From assembly GCA_023101725.1 (NCBI GenBank), contig JALJCO010013735.1, positions 1 to 64,000 on the forward strand: a stretch of DNA of 64,000 nucleotides, written 5' to 3'. Numbering within the stretch: the first letter of the stretch is position 1; each line of letters opens with the position of its first letter. This document shows positions 59,060 to 64,000 of the stretch, in pieces. Source of the DNA: Atherinomorus stipes (taxonomy: Eukaryota; Chordata; Actinopteri; Atheriniformes; Atherinidae). The notes beneath the pieces are model-generated. The model made no database searches. It saw only the letters and a list, made by a program, of their open reading frames with translations, and had not been told where the DNA came from. Both the position numbers and the translations under genes were made by a program.

Positions 59060-60751
59060 CTTTGAGTACTCTGATTACTTACTTACTCGTGCTGAAAACT
59101 GAGTAAATCCCGCTCCTCTCGTTACCGCAGAAATAAACGGCAGGAATGGAAGAAAATCCCTGACCCTGTGTTCTTCATCCTCCTCTTCATCAGTCTGGCA
59201 CATGGATCAGGAGGAAGAAAGCTCTGCCAGCTGGAAGGTTGCTGGTTCCATCCCAGCTTCACATCACCGTGCTCTGACTGGTTTTCTCTCAAACTTTATT
59301 TATATCAAAGTTTTCATGAAAACAAGACAGAGCGTTTCACATAAAACAGCTGACATCAAAATAAATAAAAGTACACTCATGAACGCACATCCATCCTCCT
59401 CTCACACCCCCCACCCCCGCCCCCCGCCCCGCCCCATCAGCCCCTTTAAAACCACACTATCCCAGTTAAAAGGCTTCCTAACAGGCGAGGAAACGATATG
59501 CTTGGGGCCCCCTGGGGTCCCACCACTACGGGAGCCCAGTCCACCCGGACAAGAACAGTTACCATGGCAACAACCACGCTGTCAGATCAGGGAAGCTCTG
59601 ATGGAGAGGACCTCCATGAGGACAACGCTGGAGGTAAAATAACTGAACAAAGATCAAATCTGTCTAAAAACAAAAAACCAACATGTTTCATACGGAGAAG
59701 TTCAGACTTACGAAGATAAATGAGTGAACGAACCAACTTTACTGACGGACACGGAGAGACTGATCAGAATGAATAAAACCCTGACCATGTTCCATCAACA
59801 TGTCTGCCGTCCTGAGGCCTTCAGGCAGAGCAGGAACCAGCTTCCGCTGGTTGGACTGGACTTTGCTCCTGTTAGCATCGTTTTTCTGTGACTCAGCTCC
59901 CAGCATGCAGCAGATCTCTGGTAGCAGGTGGAACATGACCAGGTCGGCCTGGTTTCCTCCTCCTCTGCGTTCCTCTGAAGGTCTCGTGTTCAGCTCCGGT
60001 CTCTGAGGGACATCTGCTGCCGTCTACGCTGGAACAGAGCTAACGGGACATGACTGGAAGCAACGTCTTCAGCTCCTTTTCAAAAGTATCCGCTCAGATT
60101 TTGGATAACGGACTGGATCAAATCCGGAAAATGGGTTTTTCAAAAGAAAAAATGGCTTACGGGTTTGGATTATATCAGCTAATCCAGTCCTGGTTTTGAT
60201 CCTCATCAAACCTTGAGTTTGGGTTTTCCAGAATTTTGTAGTCGGATTGGAATCACTTTGATCCAAAAAAGATGGATTTAAGGCAGGGTAGGGGATCCTG
60301 GAAAAACGGTTTGACCAAGCTACATTTAGAAAAAATACCCCACACATTCAGAACACAGGAACGCGTGTGCCGGTGGCTTTTGGTGAACATAACCGAGAAC
60401 CGCCGAGTGGCTAGCTTGTTAGCTTCCCAGTGAACAGCAGAGGAACCACGTTTCCTAAAAGTGATAATTATCTCACCTCCAACTTCTTCTGTGGTGTAAA
60501 AAAACATCCTCACTGCAAACACCAACACCTCCATGACTTCATCCTCATCTATTTTTTCTTTTTAAGAGCAAACAGCGGCATAGATACGAGCAGCCATGTT
60601 GTCTCGGTTCGTCTGCACTGTGAGACGCTCACGGCGAGTTGCGACGGGGAGTGCGTTAGGAGGGAGGGGGCGGGACAAACGGCAGTCAAGTTTGATGGAC
60701 ATATAATCATTCAATCAATCAACACAGGCCGTTAGCAGCCCCATCCATCCT

Positions 60752-60753
<2 letters not shown>
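59060..60753. other. No gene recognised
   Basis: The overlapping frames near 59202-59719 have no recognisable domain. 60060-60330 (GGATCCTGGAAAAACGGTTT and related words) has the look of an interspersed repeat with no visible boundary. Confidence 0.4.

Positions 60754-60783
<30 letters not shown>
60754..60783. repeat. 30-base C run
   Basis: The longest of seven C or G homopolymers of at least 14 bases in the window. Confidence 0.9.
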
Positions 60784-60786
<3 letters not shown>

Positions 60787-61510
60787 CATTAACCAAAACA
60801 CAAATAAGGCAAACCTTGGCAGACGAGCATCAGACGCCAGAGTTAGAAAATCTGATCTTTGGTGTCTTGATGCGGGGCGTCAACCAATCAGAGCGAGTCA
60901 TGACACAGACACACACTGTCTGACAGGACAGAAACACCCGGAAGAACCAGGGGAACCTCGTCCCTCTCTGAAGACAGAGGATAAACTGATCTGTGTGCGG
61001 TCCCGGTGTCTGAACGGTGGTCTGATGACCTGCTGTCCTGATGGGATGTGCTGGGCTGACCTGTGACAGGAGAAAGAGAAAGAGGGGCTCCTCCCAACGG
61101 CTGGACATCCCTCAACGTGTGTCGGGGGCGTCAAGACGCTGGAAATCAAGCGTTTGAGTTTTTAGTGACTCAGCGTCCAGCTTTGGGCATCAGGCGCGTT
61201 TTTGAAGCCAAAATTGCGTTTGGTGTGTACGCAACATTATGGTGACCAGCGGATAGAGTGACAGCTTCTACACGCATCCGCCAAACAGGAGTTTCTATTC
61301 ATGAGGTTCAGAGAAGTATTGTTTGATTGACGGGACGTTGGAGGTGGGCGTGGTTAACACGGAGATGCTCGAAGCGGAAAGTTGACACCTCTGCATTTCA
61401 TTTTTACGGTCGAGGTGGAGACAAAGTACAGTCATGTAAAACACGTGGCACTGAAATGCACGGATACCACTGCAAGCACAGCCCCCCCTGCCACGGAAGT
61501 TTGTCCTCAA

Positions 61511-62229
61511 AGCAATCGTCCACCCACAGAATGATGGTCCTTCATCTTCTCCTCATCCTCATGCTGAGCGAGACTCCGGAGCACTTTATAATATCTTAAA
61601 TGCAGCTGGAGATCTGGGAGGGGGGGGGGGTTTCCCCCAACTTTCATATAATGGAACATGTAGCTGCTGCAAAGCACCCCCCTGAGACTTCACGACACTA
61701 TGGAAGCCACGGCAGACGAGATTGCGCGTTCTCTTTTTCTTTCTTTTAAATCAAAATCCACCCCTCTCATGTTTGTCTGCAGCTCTGTCGCTCTTAGCAC
61801 AATGTAAACAGTGAATTTCTTCTTCTACACTTGTATTATCAGCAGAGTAGGCTCTGAACGCCGCGGCTTCCGTAGTGTCGTGAACTCACAGGGGCACGCT
61901 TTGCAGCAGCTACATGTTCTACTGTTTAGGCTATAAAAATCTACTAAATGATGGTTTCCAGTAAATTCTGGACGCTACCCACTCAGGACACTTGGATTAC
62001 ATTGGACGAGCAGTATGGAGGAATATTGACAAGTTTTTGTGGACTTTTATGGACCTTTTTGGTTCAGTCACCGCTGAACTCCATTATATGAAAGTTGGGG
62101 GAAAACGACCCCTCCCCCCCACGGATCTCCAGCTGCATTTGAGATATTAAAAAAGTGCTCCAGAGTCTTGCTCAGCATGAGGATGAGGAGAAGATGAAGG
62201 ACCATCATTCTGTGGGTGGACTATTCTTT
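61511..62229. mobile_element. TTAA-family element, uninterrupted copy
   Basis: It has both arms and the core of the 39215 element in 719 bp: CACCCACAGAATGATGG and its inverse near 62195, and CTGGACGCTACCCACTCAGG at the place where the LINE sits in the other copy. The flanking TTAA sites are decayed to TCAA and TTAG, so this is an older insertion. The arms pair over about 300 bp including CCGTAGTGTCGTGAACTC-type inner blocks. Confidence 0.85.
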
Positions 62230-62255
62230 TAGATATAAAATCTCTGGGTCAACAG

Positions 62256-62677
62256 TAGGGCTGCACGATTCTGGTAAAAATGTGAATCATTATTTTTTTG
62301 CTTAAAATTAAGATCACGATTCTCTAAAATGATTTTTTTTTTTCCCTAAAAGTATTTATTGCACAAATAAACTTTAACAAAACAAACAAAACAACCTATT
62401 CAAAAGTTAATTCAAAATAAAGCATGTGTTTGCACAAGAGCTTTGTTGGAGCATTTCTTTGGCAGATGCATAGTTGTAGTTCTTTAACATTGGTTAGGGG
62501 GTGGGAGGCAACGGCAGTGTTGCATTTGAGGGCGCTTGAAAAAATCTGGGAAGAATGGAAACTTATTTGTGATAAGCTCATGATTAAAAAGTTTCAGAAA
62601 TGTTGTGGGTAGAATTGAGATTGCATGTATGTGTGAATTGAGATCACGATCTTTTAACGATTAATTGTGCAGCCCTA
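62256..62677. mobile_element. hAT-type element with perfect 8-bp duplication
   Basis: The left end TAGGGCTGCACGATTCTGG and the right end (reverse complement TAGGGCTGCACAATTAATCG) match. GTCAACAG occurs at 62248-62255 and 62678-62685. The 422-bp interior has no transposase. It lies 26 bp from the TTAA element before it. Confidence 0.92.
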
Positions 62678-62929
62678 GTCAACAGCGTCTGATGCGGACG
62701 AATGATGGATTTGTTTTAACTGGTTCATAACTGGAGGATGATGACTGGGACTGGACTGAACTGTAAAGAGGACTTGAGATGAGTGTTGTGAACTGCTGGT
62801 GTATAAATAAAGCTGAAGAGTTTAACACGTGAGCTGCCCCTCTTTCACGTGAAACATGATGATCGAGTGCAGGATGTGTGTGGTAAGGTCTATTCTGGAG
62901 GAACAAACTGGGATTCCTGAGGCCTGCAG

Positions 62930-63545
62930 GATCTAAATGTCGATAATGAACATGCTACTTGTAAAGAAAAGGAAGAGAAATGCTCCATTCTGTGTGAGAA
63001 GTATCAGGGAGCCGCCCTAAAGAAAGCAAGCCACATCATAACACGGCCAGTTATGGAGGCGAAATCCAGCTGGAGCACAGAGGGAATTAGAGCTGCGAGA
63101 GAGCTGTCTACATGTACAAACACATGATGGATTGCCACTTAATTCAGCCATATCATTACATATCGATCTGCTTTACAAATCAGAGCCATGTCTTTCCAGA
63201 GAAAGTGCTGGCAAGACAAAGCTGTGCAGATAGTCGGCGACAGCACATTAAAGGTCTCTGTGGTTCAGCGGTCAGCAGTAATAGGCTCTCCAGGCTTTTT
63301 CTCCTCACAAGGCCTCGTCATTACAGCAGAGCTCCCCGGCCGCCGAGCGCCGCTCGGGCTTTAACGGGAAATGGAATTGGTTCCAAACAAAGATATTACT
63401 GCTCCTCTCAACATCAAAGACGGAGCAGGTTCCACGTCCTCACGAGGCTCCGCAGATTGTCCCGCGCATGTCCCTCATTTACAGGCCTTTCATCTTCCCT
63501 CTGGTTTGACAGGATTTTATCGGTGGTCCTGAGTTCAAATGACAG
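62930..63545. other. Repeat-free block, possible conserved non-coding element
   Basis: Balanced composition, no repeats, and no codon-like pattern in its frames. It resembles long conserved non-coding DNA next to developmental genes, but this rests on texture alone. Confidence 0.35.
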
Positions 63546-63573
63546 TCTTCTGTGTGTGTGTGTGTGTGTGTGT
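63546..63573. repeat. TG microsatellite
   Basis: About 13 TG units. Confidence 0.95.
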
Positions 63574-63770
63574 AAAGCTAGTAAAATCAGTTTATCTGTA
63601 ATGTTGAAGATTACAATTCAGTCATCCAGACGTTTCATGATTTATTCCCTGCCAGCTCAACCAGTAGCTCTTCAGTACAGACCCGCACAGTGTCAGACCA
63701 TGGTCAATGAGTCACATAGGCAGTAAGCATGTTTATTTCTGACGGAGGCAGAAAATTAACATGTTAAATA

Positions 63771-63775
63771 CCCCC

Positions 63776-63825
<50 letters not shown>
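63771..63825. repeat. C run joined to CA microsatellite
   Basis: A 22-base C run passes directly into about 16 AC units and then an ATATAC/GTATGT alternating tract to about 63880. Confidence 0.95.
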
Positions 63826-63830
<5 letters not shown>

Positions 63831-63878
63831 CCATATATACATATGTATGTATATATGTGTGTACACATATGCACATAT

Positions 63879-64000
63879 ACCGCTTGGCCAAAGAAACGGA
63901 CACATTCTCTGTGTGTTTCCAGAAACTTCTGCAATGTCAGCAGATTTATTTCTATTCAGTGTTGCATTAATGTTTCACCAGGATCCTGATGCTGATGGGA
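63879..64000. mobile_element. Possible start of a further Tc1/mariner-type element
   Basis: TATACCGCTTGGCCAAAG followed by GGACAC recalls Tc1-type termini of fishes. The element would run beyond the window, so the call is tentative. Confidence 0.3.

Noticed and set aside
59202..59642. 146-residue plus open frame as a gene
   Set aside because: Composition is irregular and crosses a C-rich simple tract. Overlapping frames give no consistent protein.

Overview
The window looks like a transposon-saturated, non-coding stretch of a teleost fish genome. The evidence is an L2/Maui-type LINE with the 3' tail (ATTGA)n after a CGCTATACAAATAAAG-like end, a Tc1 element with long terminal repeats, many hAT-type elements with 8-bp target duplications, short elements flanked by TTAA, a tRNA-derived SINE-like repeat, long minisatellites, and CA/GA microsatellites. 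I found no complete host protein-coding gene, no rRNA or functional tRNA gene, and nothing bacterial or viral. All recognisable coding sequence is broken transposon sequence: Tc1 transposase, hAT/ZBED transposase, LINE endonuclease and reverse transcriptase, a THAP finger fragment and MULE-like transposase exons. Most long open frames lie in tandem repeats and are not genes.

Layout. 1-761 is the end of an internally deleted Tc1 copy split by a 542-bp hAT-type element. 2753-2890 is one copy of a dispersed repeat also seen at 36580, 54226 and 57178. 3377-4907 is a TTAA-flanked element with about 180-bp arms. 6474-6674 is a THAP finger remnant. 8264-10260 is a hAT-type element holding a 712-bp fold-back element. 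10561-16470 is a large element whose left end carries a 38-copy 16-bp minisatellite and whose interior carries a 1.9-kb pyrimidine-rich minisatellite. 16744-19490 has two hAT MITEs, a SINE-like repeat and a LINE fragment ending in a 51-bp tandem array. 20621-22254 is a nearly full-length dead Tc1. 22700-26089 has a jockey/CR1-like LINE end, a TTAA element and a dead ZBED-type hAT transposase. 28562-29382 is a 55-bp satellite with higher-order structure. 29615-32310 is an L2-type LINE 3' half containing a TTAA element. 34285-37141 is a hAT-like element containing MULE-like exons. 37874-38345 is a further LINE piece. 39211-44882 is a nest: a TTAA element holds an almost complete minus-strand L2-type LINE, which holds another TTAA element and a fold-back element. 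46510-48420 and 49361-52674 are further nested elements with an 11-bp minisatellite. 58499-59052 is a 17-bp minisatellite. 61511-62677 is an uninterrupted copy of the 39211 element followed by a hAT element with a perfect target duplication.

The clearest shared theme is a set of non-autonomous elements that duplicate TTAA and begin with AG (usually AGG). Together with a THAP finger remnant this fits the Kolobok superfamily, which is inference. Two different members sit in the very same TTAA of two LINE copies. Between the mobile elements are unique stretches (for example 26440-26720, 45100-45870, 48720-49180 and 62930-63545) whose texture resembles conserved non-coding DNA of fish developmental loci. 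That impression cannot be tested without an alignment. I saw no convincing undescribed biological system. The novelty lies in repeat architecture.
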